This document shows positions 40,966-51,847 of a stretch of DNA of 64,000 nt, piece by piece; positions within the stretch are counted from its first letter, which is position 1; the number at the start of each line of letters is the position of its first letter. A model generated the notes under the pieces. It had not been told where the DNA came from. It searched no databases and was given only the letters and a program-made list of their open reading frames with translations. The DNA is from Cryoendolithus antarcticus. Lineage: Eukaryota; Ascomycota; Dothideomycetes; Cladosporiales; Cladosporiaceae. A program made the translations under genes and the position numbers. Location: the NCBI GenBank assembly GCA_002077065.1, contig NAJO01000010.1:992001-1056000 (forward strand). Reading direction: 5' to 3'.

Positions 40966-43305
40966 TCATGTCTGCTCAGTCGCTGCAGTTGCGTGCGGTG
41001 CGCTTGACTCTGCCATGGCCTCCGTAGTGTCCGCGCGACTCTCAGCAGCCGTAAACGTCGAGTTCTCACCAAGCCCAGTCTTTTCAGCCTTCTCTCCGCT
41101 CTGCTGCTCAGCCTGTGTCCTAGCCTCTTCCTCCCTTTGTCTAGCCTCGATCTCCTCCTCGTTCCTACGCCTCTCTTCCGCTTCCTGTGCCTGTACGTGC
41201 GCCTCTCCGATGCCAGGCCAAAGACTCGCGAAGAACAGTGCAGCAGCACGTTCAAGTGGTCGGACTTGCTCGCGCAAGCGATGCAGTGGCGCACGGTTGA
41301 GCTGGTCTTGCCGTTGCTGGAGTAGGCGCTGAGCCAGCTGCTCAGGTGTTGGCACGGCAGCAGGTTGTGCTTGCTGCCCGTTCTCGCCATGCGCGACCGC
41401 ATGCTCGCCCACTCGAGGCGCAGCTTGCTCTACTCTTACGACGCCCTCCCACCATCTCCGCATGATACCATTGTCGCCGAAAAGGCCGGCTCGTATCATC
41501 CAGAAGCCTAGTCCGATTAATCCGAGTGCCACGGGTCTCCGCCAGCCCATGTTGGCTCCCATGAGGAAGTAGGCGAATATCATGACTCTGAACAGCATCC
41601 AGAAATTGTTGATGAGAGGCTGTAATGGCGCCAAAGGGTCAGGCGCACCGCCTTGCTGTATCTGCGCAACGGCAGGGTCAGGTGGAGGCGCAGCAGCATT
41701 CTGCTGGGCGACAACCTGCTCACCCGGTGCTGGTACGGGTTGCGTAGGCGTCGCTCCAGGCTGGCTGGTTGCTGCTGTATGTGTAGGAACCAAAGAAGGA
41801 GCTCTTCGGAAACGCCGCTGTGTGGACGTATTGTTAAGTCGCCCAGTGAACTGCCCATGCTCGGGCGAGAACAGCAGCGCTTGCGGTCCGGTAGGTGAAG
41901 AGAGTAGGAAGCAGGAGACATCAGACGGGGTCTGCGATTGCGGTGCGGGCAGGTTGGGTCGGAAGCCGGTCGGTATAGGCATCTGTACCCGTCCGAACGG
42001 CGGAGCCTGGCCCTGCATTCCATGCGGTGCAGGAAATCCGTTGTGCAAGTGAATGAGATTAGGGAGATGTTGGCCACCGGTTGGCATGCCGTTAACACGG
42101 CCATTCGCTCCGCTCGTTGGGGTAGATGGAGGGGGTGGTGCTTGCGATAGTGGTGGTACTCGGCCGACGCGGAACGGGTCAATGTAGTCATTGACCGCGT
42201 TCATATGCTGCTCAAGCTGTGCAACACGCGCAAGCTCTGCCTCCCCTGCGTTTGATGCGCGCATCTGATCCAAGAGCTGTCGCATTTCCGTAACGTTCTG
42301 TCTAGCTCGATCCAGGGCTGAAGGTGCTCCCGATGCTGGCATCAATGGCACTTGTGGCCGAGGCGCCATTCCGGGCATTGGGAACGGCATACCTATGCCG
42401 GGAAATTGAGGCATTTGCATACCCACGGGCATTTGTCCGGGAAATACATTCCCAGGTATGTTAATAGTCTGCTGGTGAATTTCGAACCGATTGCCATCAG
42501 GGCCAACGCCTTGCACGTGAAAGCCTTGTCCACTGACAGGTCTGCCTGGGTTGGGCATGGCTGCCGGATTCGGGTTCTGGGCGGCTGCATCGCCCTGTTG
42601 CGGCTCGTTCGATGCCCCATCGACGTTCTCTTGTTGCCGATCGACTGCATCGGCGTTCAGAGCAGCAGGTGCTGGTGGAAGTACGGCCGCACCCGGAGCA
42701 CCCATCTGGGCTGGCGGCATGCCGAACGGTGCACCAGGTGCGCCAGGCCGGTGTTGCATCATCTGGTGTTGCTGCATCATCAAGTGATGTTGTAGCTGTG
42801 CCTGCTGCTGCATTGCAGCCTGTCGTTGCTGGAGCATGGCAAGGTGCTGGGCGTGATGCATATGCTGGTGCATCGGCCCATTCAATGGCGCACCTGCAGG
42901 CTGATGCGGTGCTCCCGGAGCGTCATGTGGTCCATGATGTACGGCAGCGGCATTCACTGGAGTAGGCGTGCTGACCATGCGCCTGTGTGGCGAGTTGTTA
43001 TCTGTAGCCTGATCCTTGACCAGCAAGTGAATGACATACTCGGTCTGGCTGGTATCTCTGCGCGTATTCAACGCATCTGCCAGCGTTTGCTCATTGTCGA
43101 CCAATGCTCTGCCGCCGTAGAGTATGCGCTGTCTTTCGGGGACTGGATTTGAGGGTAGGAGCTGCTGTATACGCTGGCGAACGGCGCCTACAGTCAAGGA
43201 TGTGTAGATTGCACCAACGCTGAACTCATCCCTGTCGCCCTCGAGATGGCCTGGCGGGACCTTGACCCGAAGAATGATCTCGCTGGGCGGCTCCGGGGGT
43301 GCCAT
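40966..43305 (-). CDS. HERP/Usa1-like ER membrane protein with N-terminal ubiquitin-like domain
   Basis: A 779-residue intron-free protein. The N-terminal ubiquitin-like domain (about 10-95) reads EIILRVKVPPGHLEG, TVGAVRQRIQQLLPSNPVPE, RQRILYGGRALVDNEQTLAD, YVIHLLVKD, very like the HERPUD domain. A long Pro/Gln/His/Met-rich region with MHQHMHHAQHL and QQRQAAMQQQAQLQHH follows. Two hydrophobic segments (about 570-620) contain FAYFLMGANMGWRRPVAL, close to the HERP membrane region. The C-terminal tail is a charged helix (EAEERRRNEEEIEARQREEE). HERP and yeast Usa1 organise the Hrd1 ubiquitin ligase for ER-associated degradation. That role is inferred from the domain plan. Confidence 0.82.
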   Translation of the reverse strand: MAPPEPPSEIILRVKVPPGHLEGDRDEFSVGAIYTSLTVGAVRQRIQQLLPSNPVPERQRILYGGRALVDNEQTLADALNTRRDTSQTEYVIHLLVKDQATDNNSPHRRMVSTPTPVNAAAVHHGPHDAPGAPHQPAGAPLNGPMHQHMHHAQHLAMLQQRQAAMQQQAQLQHHLMMQQHQMMQHRPGAPGAPFGMPPAQMGAPGAAVLPPAPAALNADAVDRQQENVDGASNEPQQGDAAAQNPNPAAMPNPGRPVSGQGFHVQGVGPDGNRFEIHQQTINIPGNVFPGQMPVGMQMPQFPGIGMPFPMPGMAPRPQVPLMPASGAPSALDRARQNVTEMRQLLDQMRASNAGEAELARVAQLEQHMNAVNDYIDPFRVGRVPPLSQAPPPPSTPTSGANGRVNGMPTGGQHLPNLIHLHNGFPAPHGMQGQAPPFGRVQMPIPTGFRPNLPAPQSQTPSDVSCFLLSSPTGPQALLFSPEHGQFTGRLNNTSTQRRFRRAPSLVPTHTAATSQPGATPTQPVPAPGEQVVAQQNAAAPPPDPAVAQIQQGGAPDPLAPLQPLINNFWMLFRVMIFAYFLMGANMGWRRPVALGLIGLGFWMIRAGLFGDNGIMRRWWEGVVRVEQAAPRVGEHAVAHGENGQQAQPAAVPTPEQLAQRLLQQRQDQLNRAPLHRLREQVRPLERAAALFFASLWPGIGEAHVQAQEAEERRRNEEEIEARQREEEARTQAEQQSGEKAEKTGLGENSTFTAAESRADTTEAMAESSAPHATAATEQT

Positions 43306-44454
43306 GGTGGGATATAGTTATATGGCCTTGTGGTGGTCCTGATCGAAGACCACGAGAGAGCCGCAACATGAGTTCGGAGGTGCACCGACAGCTGTTGTCT
43401 GTCACTTCCGGCTTACGTCAGAGCTCTGACTCGCGCCTACTTTATGGACTCTCTCCAAAATGTCTTAGAGAGCTCCTATGCTGCTATTACCGCACCTGCA
43501 ACAGTGGCTGACTGGACTGCCGTGTCTGTGAGAGTCTCGAGTTCGAAACGAGAACACTGCTGCCTGACCTGCTGTCTCATCGATCTGGCATCACTCATCT
43601 CCTCCTTGCAGAGGCATCTATAACGGCATAGGCACGCCTTTCGACTTTTGGAGAAGCGGCGGTAGCAAGCGTACGCATTTGAACAGGCGCAGTGACTTGC
43701 ACGTTTGTACACCACCAAGTGTCTGTCGTCCAGCAGCGGCAGACAACGCGAAGCTCAAGCGATGAATCCCATGGAGGCCACGTAGGAAATCGGCTCGGAT
43801 TATGATTCATGGGCCGACAATGCCCAGCTCGATGCTTGAGCACACATGATCAAGGGGGAGGACATGACGAGAAACCATTGCCAGCAGACCAGCTGAATCA
43901 CAGAGCTGTTGCGTGAAGGTTGTGGTGACCATTTGCACTCCTCAGGTCCACCTCTCAGTGTGTCCTTGGAACTGTAGCATTTGTTGTCACGGAGTCGGTG
44001 CTCAGATCACGCTGTTTAGCTAAGCTCATCGATGATACAGAAGCGTAAAGTCTGAGTATGGCCAAGCGAATCCTTCCAATCTCCCCTCCAAGATGGGGGC
44101 CGAAATGGAATTCAGTCAGAACCTCAACGTGCGGATGCATTCTCTGAACGCCACCCACAAAGCACGCTGGAGGGACTTTGCCAACGACAGGCGAGGCTCA
44201 CATACGCAGCCAGAAAACTTAGACTCCAGCTATCCACTACATCCGGGCCATCAACCAGCACGCACCCATCAGTACCGTTACGGGATCTCGCGGAGTTGCA
44301 GGCTACTGGAGTACAGTCACCTAAAAACAATATTCTGTTGCAAGACATCTCGTCTGTAGCCTTTAGCGTTTGTTGGCTTCTACGACCTCGATCAAAGGAC
44401 CAAACGAGCGGTCCGCGGATTAGGGAGAACGAGCGATAGTGCTCGCATTCTGCG
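43306..44454. other. intergenic region, divergent promoters
   Basis: About 1.15 kb between the HERP-like and GH72 starts. A T-arm-like GAGTTCGAAACGAG at about 43540 lacks the rest of a tRNA. I see no gene. Confidence 0.45.
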
Positions 44455-46298
44455 ATGTGGCCATGGACGGCGGTCCAGATATGGTGCCTTGTCTCTGTGC
44501 TGGTCAGCCAGGGATCTGGCGCACTGGCACCAATTAGCATCAACGGCACCAAACTGTACGATGTTGACGGTAATCAGTTCTTCACAAAAGGTACGTCTCA
44601 CCAATCTTCCTTCACTTAGTGGCTCTCACGAGTGCCTTCCTCATTCACTCGCACTCAGTCAATGCACACTCACTGATCTGCACCACCACAGGCGTGACCT
44701 ATGCCCCAAGTGATGTGACAACCATGCTGGATGTACTCCTTGACTCCAGTCAGTGCGATATCGATGCCGGGCTGATGAAGACTCTCGGAGTGAATGCCAT
44801 TCGTGTCTACACAGTAGACGGCTCCCAAAACCACGACGCATGTATGCGATCTTTCGAAAGTCAGGACATCTATGTTTGGATTGATCTATCAACACCTTTA
44901 CACGCGATCGATCGTAATACGCCTGAGTGGACCTTGGACCTTTACACTAACTGGACAGCCACTGTCGATGCCTTCTCGAAGTACGATAACGTTCTATTTT
45001 TCTCCATCGGAAATGAGATCATCAATTCGGCAAGCAGTGTGGACACCGCACCAATCATCAAGGCCGCAACACGCGACATAAAAGCCTATCAGAGCGCTCG
45101 AGGCTATCGTATGATCCCGCTGTCGTACAACGCTGCAGATTCCTTGGAAACACGTGAATACACAGCCGACTACTTGACATGCGGTCCCCTCGGCTCGTGC
45201 ATCAACATCTATGGCATGAATGTGTACAGCTGGTGTGGCAACTCCTCGTACTACGTCTCCGGCTTCGACAAGCTCTACGAGCAGTTTCAAGCGATGAGCA
45301 TCCCGGTATTATTCGCGGAGACTGGCTGCAATACAATCTCCCCCCGGGACTTCTCAGACGTAGGCACCATGCTAGGCCCAGTGTTCCAGGCTGTCTTTTC
45401 GGGCGCATTTGTGTACGAGTGGGCGATGGGCACGAATGGGTACGGCATCGTCAACTACACGAACGGCGAAGGTACTGGGTTCCCCCAAACACTAGATGAT
45501 TACAATGCTCTCAAGACTGTCTTCTCGACCGCAACACCGACAGGTACGGCACTTTCAGACTACACGCCCTCCAACACCCAACCAGCATGTCCTGCCACAG
45601 ACACTATTTGGTCGGTCCCCGGTACCGCAGTCCTCCCGACTATCGCGAATCTGGAGGTCAGCACAGTAGCTCGGGTGACGACCTACACGTCACCCTTGGC
45701 AACAAGCAGTGGCGGGAGCGTTGTCACTATCGCCTCCGCACTAGACGGTGGATCAACGACCGCGCCTCCTACGACGAGCAATACAGTGCTATCGACATCG
45801 CTGCAGACACAGGACGCGCAGTCACTACTCTCCACCGGAGCAATCGCTGGTATCGCAATTGGCGGCGTGGTAGTGGGTGTTGCTGCCGTACTCGGCATAT
45901 TCTACTTCATCTGGAGGCGCCGCAAGCGCACAGCTCGCAAGACCGCAGAGACCGAGAAAGTCAGCAGCGAGGGCAGCTCGAGCGAAGGCGGAGCACTCAT
46001 GGGAGGCGACCCGGATGAGGGAGTGCAGATGGGTCGCGCTGAGTTGCCGGCCATGTCGGCCGCAGCTGTCGTGCCAAGACAAGAGCTTGCAGCTTCGCAT
46101 GATGGTCACGAAGGCTACTATGGTACTGATGCACGGCAGGCGATGAAGAGGCAGGGACCCGTGCATGAGGCGGAGGACGCACAGGTGCTGGAGATGGATG
46201 GCGTGAGACCGGCGGGCGAGATTGATGGACGGCCGATTGTGCATGAGCTGGATGCAGGACAGCGGCATAGTCGTAGGTTTGGTCCTTCGGATAGCTGA
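44455..46298 (+). CDS. GH72 beta-1,3-glucanosyltransferase (Gas/Gel family) with C-terminal membrane helix
   Basis: Exons 44455-44590 and 44692-46298 (101-nt intron) give 580 residues. Exon 1 supplies a signal peptide (MWPWTAVQIWCLVSVLVSQG) and the ISINGTKLYDVDGNQFFTKG start of GH72 enzymes, which cut and rejoin beta-1,3-glucan in the cell wall. Catalytic residues sit in FFSIGNEIINSA (acid/base) and LFAETGCNT (nucleophile). After a Ser/Thr-rich stalk comes a strong membrane helix (AGIAIGGVVVGVAAVLGIFY) with RRRKR after it and a 125-residue cytosolic tail. Most Gas/Gel proteins instead end in a GPI signal, and no CBM43 Cys module is seen. A start at 44619 would lose the signal peptide and the first strand. 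Confidence 0.9.
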
Positions 46299-46611
46299 GG
46301 CTGCTCACACTGTTTTGCAGCGAGTTGTTGTATCAAACGTGTACTCCGCTGCACTAACGACGAAATTACGCTTCAGACCGCGTCTACAGCATGACGAACA
46401 GTAAGTCGAATAGCACTGATGAATACGCTTCATCGCCTGGCCCTTTCCGCTTCATACTCACTGGAACGTTTCGCCATGTATTTCAGCGACGTGTAGCATT
46501 GGGACAGGCGGCAGAAATCTTGCTCAATTTTTGGGTGATGATATATATAGGTTACTCTAGAAAGTACTCGGTCCTGTGGACCACTGCTGTCCCTCCCACT
46601 CTACACACCGC
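46299..46611. other. convergent intergenic region
   Basis: 3' flanks of the GH72 and GH5 genes, with an AT-rich ATATATATAGG at about 46540. No gene. Confidence 0.45.
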
Positions 46612-47914
46612 CTAGTGGAACTTGCCAGCAATGCACTTAGTAAGAAGCGGCACATCCGTGTACTTGCCTCCGCTAAGCGTCGGCGTCAGCGTCAGCGTGT
46701 AGGTAGAGTCGAAAGCACCCGCCGACCAACCAGTCCACCCAAGGTAGACATCAGAATAGCTGTTGAGCACATCCAACTGACTGCACACATACTGCAAGCA
46801 TGAGCTGTCGTTGGGCCCACCACCAGTCTCCGAAAGGATCGCCTGGCGCTTGTTCGTCCTGAGCCAGTTGCCTAGGGTCTGGAACGCGGCGGCGTTGTCG
46901 GTGACGCAGTTGGTGTGTGTGCCCGAGTTGTCGGAGTCAAGGTACTTGTGCACGTCGAAGATGAGGTTGGTCGTGCTACCGTCCAAGTTCTTGACGGCGA
47001 GGAGGTCTGGGCCGGAGCCGTTGGAGATGAACTGCGCGGCGGAGGTGTAGTCTGAGCCGGGGAGGAGAATCTTGTTGCCAGTTGCACCAGCCTGGCGGAT
47101 GGCGGTGACAGCAGCCTGCACGGACTGGGCCCAGGTTGCGACGTTCAGGTCATGGGGCTCGTTCATGAGACCAAACGCGATCTTGGTGTTGCCCTTGTAC
47201 TTCGTGGCAAGCTGAGACCAGAGCGAGGCGAACTGAGCGTTCGTTGGGCCGCCTTGGCCAATGATGCCGCCGTTCCAGCGGGCGTAGTTATGGATGTCGA
47301 CGATGCACAGGGCGGCACCGGAGCTCAGACAGCCCTGGACAAGGTTGTCGTAGTTTGCGAGGTTTGCGCTGTTGAGCGTACCACCGAGCTGGTTGTTGAC
47401 GAGATACTGCCAGCCGACTGGGAGACGGAAAGCGTTCAGGCCGTCATCTGTAACGAAGTGCTTCATTTGGGCGATACCCGATGAGCCCGGGTTCACGTTG
47501 GTGGCAGTGTTGCAGGTGCCATCGGTGCCGCAGCCGAAGTCGAAACCTGAAATGCTGCGTTAATTATTGATGTGATCGTCTTACTGCGGCCGACTACTCA
47601 CCAGCAATGTTCACACCAGCGTACTGAACCTTGCCACTCGAGGCTGGAGCAGAGGTCTGCGAGCCACCGGCCGAGGAAGTGGACGTCGCCGCGCGTGTCG
47701 TTGTAGTTGCGACCTTGGTGGTGGAGGCACCACCAGAGCCGGAACCGGAGCCGGGCAAACACTGGGAGTAGTAGGGGTTCGAATAAGTGCAGGTGTACCC
47801 AGACACGCAAGTAGTGGCGCCCGACCAGCCTTGGCCTCCGCACTGCGCGTAGGCAGCGCCCTGGGCAGCCGCAGTACCAGCTGCAGCTGCAACAGCGAAG
47901 ATGGAGTTCTTCAT
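46612..47914 (-). CDS. secreted endo-beta-1,4-glucanase, CBM1-GH5
   Basis: Exons 47602-47914 and 46612-47546 (54-nt intron) encode 415 residues. The signal peptide is [20 protein letters not shown] fungal cellulose-binding module follows ([28 protein letters not shown]1, about 20-60), then a Ser/Thr/Gly linker and a GH5 catalytic domain: [58 protein letters not shown] (acid/base Glu) and [10 protein letters not shown] (nucleophile Glu). This matches the Cel5A/EG II type that cuts cellulose internally. The longer in-frame start at 48091 is rejected because it would bury the signal peptide. Likely induced on plant cell-wall material, by family habit. Confidence 0.94.
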
Positions 47915-48931
47915 GATGAGAAGATGGAAGAGAAGAAGCGTGAAGAGAGTGGCGCGCTGTTCGATGAGGCTGAGGAAAGGCTTAAGGAACGAAAGTCTAT
48001 CGAACAAGGACGAGGTAGGTGATATATACCTACCGGCATAGCTGCCCGGCGAAGCCTCATCTGTTAAGGACAAGCTTTGGAATTGCTTCAAGGATCATCG
48101 TGCGACAGAGGGCTCTGTCAAGCAAGACTGCCATGCGGGCGGACCGCCGGGAGGAGATCGAGTGTTTGATATTAAGTATCTCCACAGCGCCAGCGAGATC
48201 TGGACAAGGAAGCCGGGGCAGCAGGGCATGTCCGAGCGCCATTGACAGCCGCATTCGTTTAGAGGCCACAGCCACGCGAAGATGATGTGCATGTTCACGC
48301 ATTGCGGACTCGCCACAACGTCAGACAGCTTCCTGTATGAGGGTGGTCGTAGATGCCCGGGCCAAACCCAGCGTCCGGCTGGAGCAATGTAGTGCGGGCA
48401 CAGTTGATGTCACCTGGCTCCGGACGCTATAACCCCGTGTTCGGTTCTGGACACGGCGCTTTGCAAGATCGGTCCATCGCTCTTCGGCACTGTGGTCAGG
48501 CGGTCGTCTCTGCCGTGCACTGCTGTTTGCGAATGCAGTAGCGCCGTCGTCCTTAACGGCGTGTCAGTTCGCCACCGGCTGGAGATGAGGAGGAGGGCAG
48601 GGGTCTGGCTGTTCGTCTCAGGTGTCAAGCGAGCCGTGTCTCAGTACGGAGCAATTGGGTCAAACAGCAATCGATAGCTGTAATGAATTTACACTGGCGA
48701 ATGGTGGTGTTCGCATCGAAGGGACTGTAGGAATATCCGTCAATGAAGAGCCTTCCTGCGAAAAGATAATGCAGTCGTCGAATGCATGAACAACAATGTC
48801 GAGTATCAAGCTATGGTGACCTCGGGTCATGAGCAGCCCGTGTACCCGACCTCACGTCTCTGCCCCTCCAGTACTGATGATGATCTCTTCGCTATAACGT
48901 AGTAACCCTCGAAGTCCAAGCAACCACAGTC
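47915..48931. other. divergent promoter region between endoglucanase and nitrilase
   Basis: About 1 kb. A TATA-like GATATATACC lies at 48021-48030, about 110 bp upstream of the endoglucanase start. A CreA-type hexamer CCGGGG at about 48214 would suit carbon repression of a cellulase, but such hexamers are common by chance. No gene is seen. Confidence 0.45.
48021..48030 (-). promoter_or_regulatory. TATA-like element of the endoglucanase gene
   Basis: GATATATACC (GGTATATATC on the gene strand) sits roughly 110 bases before the endoglucanase ATG, followed by a CT-rich leader, the usual layout of strongly induced secreted-enzyme genes in fungi. Confidence 0.4.
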
Positions 48932-50086
48932 ATGTCTCCTCAAACCCTCACCCTAGCCGTCTCTCAATCCCGCACCCTCTCCACCCTCTCCGCCACCCTC
49001 TCCGCCCTCCAAGCCACCACCCAGCTCGCAGCCTCCAAGTCTGTAGATCTCATCCTCTTCCCCGAAGCCTACCTGGGCGGCTACCCTCGGACCTGCTCCT
49101 TTGGCGCTGCTGTAGGAGCTCGCGCCGCCGAAGGTCGTGAGCAGTTCTTGCGGTACTTCCAGTCTGCTGTAGACCTCGGTGACACGCCGAGAGGAGCGGG
49201 AGACGAGTGGATAGATAAGGAGCTAGACGTTGCAAAGGGGAAGGAGTATCGAGGTGATGGGACACGTGAGTTCTTGGAGCGGGTGGCAAGGGAGACGGGT
49301 GTCTTCATTGTGACTGGCCTCGTGGAGAAGGCAGGAGGGAGTCTATATTGCTCTGTAGTCTATGTCTGTCCGCACCTTGGAGTGCTTGGCAAGCGGAGGA
49401 AAGTCATGCCCACCGGTTCCGAGCGTTTGATATGGGCTCAAGGCTCCCCTTCTACACTTCGAGCTGTCACTACCACGATCAAAGGGGTGAAGTTGCGGAT
49501 GGCGGCAGCGATTTGCTGGGAGAACTACATGCCGTTACTGCGGTACAGTCTGTACAGTCAGAACGTCAACCTGTATCTGGCACCTACGGCCGATGCGAGA
49601 GATACTTGGTTTCCACTGATGAGGACCGTGGCAGCGGAGGGGAGAGCGTTTGTGCTGAGCGCTAATCAGTGTATGAAGAGAAAGCAGCTTCCAGATTGGA
49701 TCACAGGGAAGACTAGCGGTGAAAGCAAAGAGGTGACGAGTGTGGCGAAGACCAATGGCCGGAGAAGAAGTACAGTCACTGTCAAAGAGGACAAGCACGA
49801 GCTGGTGCTGCCAGATACTGGCTCAGGCTCAGCCATCGCAGACGATGCTGCCGACCCTGCAGATGAAGAGTACGTCAGTCGTGGAGGCTCATGCATTATT
49901 GGCCCTCTGGGTGATGTTCTGAAGGAGCCTCTGTGGGAGATCGAGGATGGCGGCCTGCACATCGTGGAGGCTGACTTCGAAGACTGCGAGAGAGGAAGAC
50001 TAGATCTGGATGTTGCTGGGAGCTACTCGAGGAACGATGCGTTTCACTTGGAAGTTGATGGACTGGATCTGGACCCACCACCATGA
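48932..50086 (+). CDS. nitrilase-family carbon-nitrogen hydrolase
   Basis: A 384-residue intron-free enzyme of the nitrilase branch. The catalytic triad is visible: Glu in [19 protein letters not shown], Lys in [19 protein letters not shown], and Cys in [39 protein letters not shown] and the C-terminal [20 protein letters not shown] and [10 protein letters not shown] are typical of aliphatic/aromatic nitrilases. Between [17 protein letters not shown] and [10 protein letters not shown] there is an acidic/basic insertion of about 50 residues. It probably hydrolyses nitriles to acids and ammonia; the preferred substrate is not readable. It could also be a cyanide-active relative, but those are more conserved around the Cys. 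Confidence 0.92.
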   Translation: MSPQTLTLAVSQSRTLSTLSATLSALQATTQLAASKSVDLILFPEAYLGGYPRTCSFGAAVGARAAEGREQFLRYFQSAVDLGDTPRGAGDEWIDKELDVAKGKEYRGDGTREFLERVARETGVFIVTGLVEKAGGSLYCSVVYVCPHLGVLGKRRKVMPTGSERLIWAQGSPSTLRAVTTTIKGVKLRMAAAICWENYMPLLRYSLYSQNVNLYLAPTADARDTWFPLMRTVAAEGRAFVLSANQCMKRKQLPDWITGKTSGESKEVTSVAKTNGRRRSTVTVKEDKHELVLPDTGSGSAIADDAADPADEEYVSRGGSCIIGPLGDVLKEPLWEIEDGGLHIVEADFEDCERGRLDLDVAGSYSRNDAFHLEVDGLDLDPPP

Positions 50087-50320
50087 TTGCCTTGACTACC
50101 CATGGAATACAAGAACGCCGAAGTCCAACCAAAGGAATACCAGCATCGCTAGCCACTGCCAGCCTCGCCGACCTGCCGCCTACCCATCGTCCACAATCAA
50201 TACATCTCTACCATTCCAGCCATGCACCATCGCCTCGTCGCCACCAAAGGGCAGATTCAATCGCAGACCCCAACGCCTCCGCCCCACCTGCCTTCCTGCT
50301 TCATACTGACGTTCCACGCA

Positions 50321-51847
50321 TCAAAAAAGACCACTATGACCAGCATGCCGATGCTTGCTCGACTTGTGGGGATCCCTAGCGCACTCCGAGCAGATGACGA
50401 AATTCTTGATGCAAAGCCCGCAGCGGTACATGCAGCGCACAATGACAGCATCGCAAATGCTGCAAGCATGCTGAGAGTTCTCTGCTTTGGTGGCGACCCG
50501 GGTGGCAGTGAAGTGACGCTTCACCCTGGCTTTCTCCGCCTTCATCTCCTCCCAGGTCAACGTCTTCTTGACAGTGACAGCGTGTGCAGCTTCGCACTCG
50601 CGGCAGCGAAAGTCTTCGGAGTCGCCGTAGTATTCGGCATCGTTCTTACGGGCGCGATAATGAGTGCTCCCGTCATAGCTTCGTAGATCTTGCTTGCCTT
50701 TGCCCACGCACACAGGGTGGAAGTAGAAGTGGCAAGCCGTGCACTCGACCAAGGTATCGCTGGAGCCGGCGCCGCATACGCAGTGTGAAGGCTGGTAGTC
50801 GAACTCGAGCTTGATCTCCTTCCCACCCTCAAGCTCATCTGCCTCGGCCACCATCTGGTCGCGCTGCTCCACCTCTCGCCTCACTGGCATGGCGAGTCCC
50901 TCTCGAGCTTGTTGCCAGACGTCCTGGGCTTCTTCCGTGATGGAGTGAAACCCGGCATGATCGTGCTGGGCCTGTGTCTTGTTGGGCGCCTGCGCATACG
51001 AGTGTGGACGCTCCTTGTCAACGAGGTAATCAGGCTTCATCTGCTCGAGCTTGGTTGTCCTGGCGGTGAACCTTTGCGGTCTGACGGAGCGCTCGTACTC
51101 GCGGGTGCGGTATTTCTTCTCGTCATCTCGCCCAGGCGACCGACTGCGATCACGACCTACCCTCAAGGTCGCGCCCAGGAACTCCTCCAGTGTCTTCGGG
51201 CCCGGGTTCTCAAACTTTAGAAGATCGAGTTGCCGCTTCTTCGCCGCCACAACCTGCCTCGCCACCTTTACTTCATCTTCTCGCTTCTTTCCGGCCTCGG
51301 CATCTGTGCCCTTCACCGTCGATATCTCGCACTTCCAAGTCATCTTCGCCTTGGCGGACTTGGTAGGTATGAAAGGCGAAGCGCTCGCCTCGCGTGTCGC
51401 CTTGCGCTTGCAGATGGAGTCTGGGCAGGAAAACTTGAGGCCAGTCGGGGGTGACGCACGCGTCATCATCTCGCAATTGTCGCCACAAGCCTTGATCTGC
51501 ACCGTGACAACTTCGTGCCCACAACGAAGCTTATGGTGGTGCGGTTGAATGCGCAGATACACGGCGGCATGGCAGAAGGTATCAGGTCGCGAGCCATCGG
51601 AGTTGAGCATGCGATCCGCCGATGTGGTCATGACAATGTCCTCGGTGACAAACAGGCTCTCGGCATCTTCTATCGGCTGCGGTACGAGGGGCGCAGGGAC
51701 GAGCTGCTTCTGTGGGCGCCCGCCTCGAGTCGGCAGTGCAGCCATCTGGTATGTCTGAAGTCCCCTTACGGCCTCATGTTGCTGCCACTGGGTCTCCGTG
51801 AGAGGTCGAGCAGGGCGCATTGCCAGCGGTATCAAGAAGGGAAGCAT
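50321..51847 (-). CDS. PHD-finger and ZZ-type zinc-finger protein
   Basis: A 508-residue intron-free protein of unknown name. The N-terminal part has a Cys/His-rich stretch (HHHKLRCGHEVVTVQIKACG, FSCPDSICKRK). A Lys/Arg-rich middle with RSRSPGRDDEKKY follows. A PHD-like finger spans about 360-435 (CVCGAGSSDTLVECTACHFY, FHPVCVGKGK, DFRCRECEAAH), with an unusually long insert before the last Cys pair. The C-terminus is a ZZ-type finger (CSICDAVIVRCMYRCGLC, CSECARDPHKSSKHRHAGH). PHD plus ZZ suggests a chromatin or ubiquitin-linked reader, as inference. The gene ends 234 bp from the convergent nitrilase. Confidence 0.75.
   Translation of the reverse strand: MLPFLIPLAMRPARPLTETQWQQHEAVRGLQTYQMAALPTRGGRPQKQLVPAPLVPQPIEDAESLFVTEDIVMTTSADRMLNSDGSRPDTFCHAAVYLRIQPHHHKLRCGHEVVTVQIKACGDNCEMMTRASPPTGLKFSCPDSICKRKATREASASPFIPTKSAKAKMTWKCEISTVKGTDAEAGKKREDEVKVARQVVAAKKRQLDLLKFENPGPKTLEEFLGATLRVGRDRSRSPGRDDEKKYRTREYERSVRPQRFTARTTKLEQMKPDYLVDKERPHSYAQAPNKTQAQHDHAGFHSITEEAQDVWQQAREGLAMPVRREVEQRDQMVAEADELEGGKEIKLEFDYQPSHCVCGAGSSDTLVECTACHFYFHPVCVGKGKQDLRSYDGSTHYRARKNDAEYYGDSEDFRCRECEAAHAVTVKKTLTWEEMKAEKARVKRHFTATRVATKAENSQHACSICDAVIVRCMYRCGLCIKNFVICSECARDPHKSSKHRHAGHSGLF

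Noticed and set aside
42352..43152. Plus-strand frames opposite the HERP-like gene
   Set aside because: Antisense shadows of a clear coding frame with low-complexity Gln/Pro sequence.
43500..43570. Possible tRNA (GGCTGACTGGACTGCC and GAGTTCGAAACGAG)
   Set aside because: Too few bases between D-like and T-like parts for an anticodon arm, and no acceptor pairing.
51051..51548. 165-codon plus-strand frame opposite the PHD/ZZ gene
   Set aside because: Antisense shadow of a longer frame with clear zinc-finger motifs.
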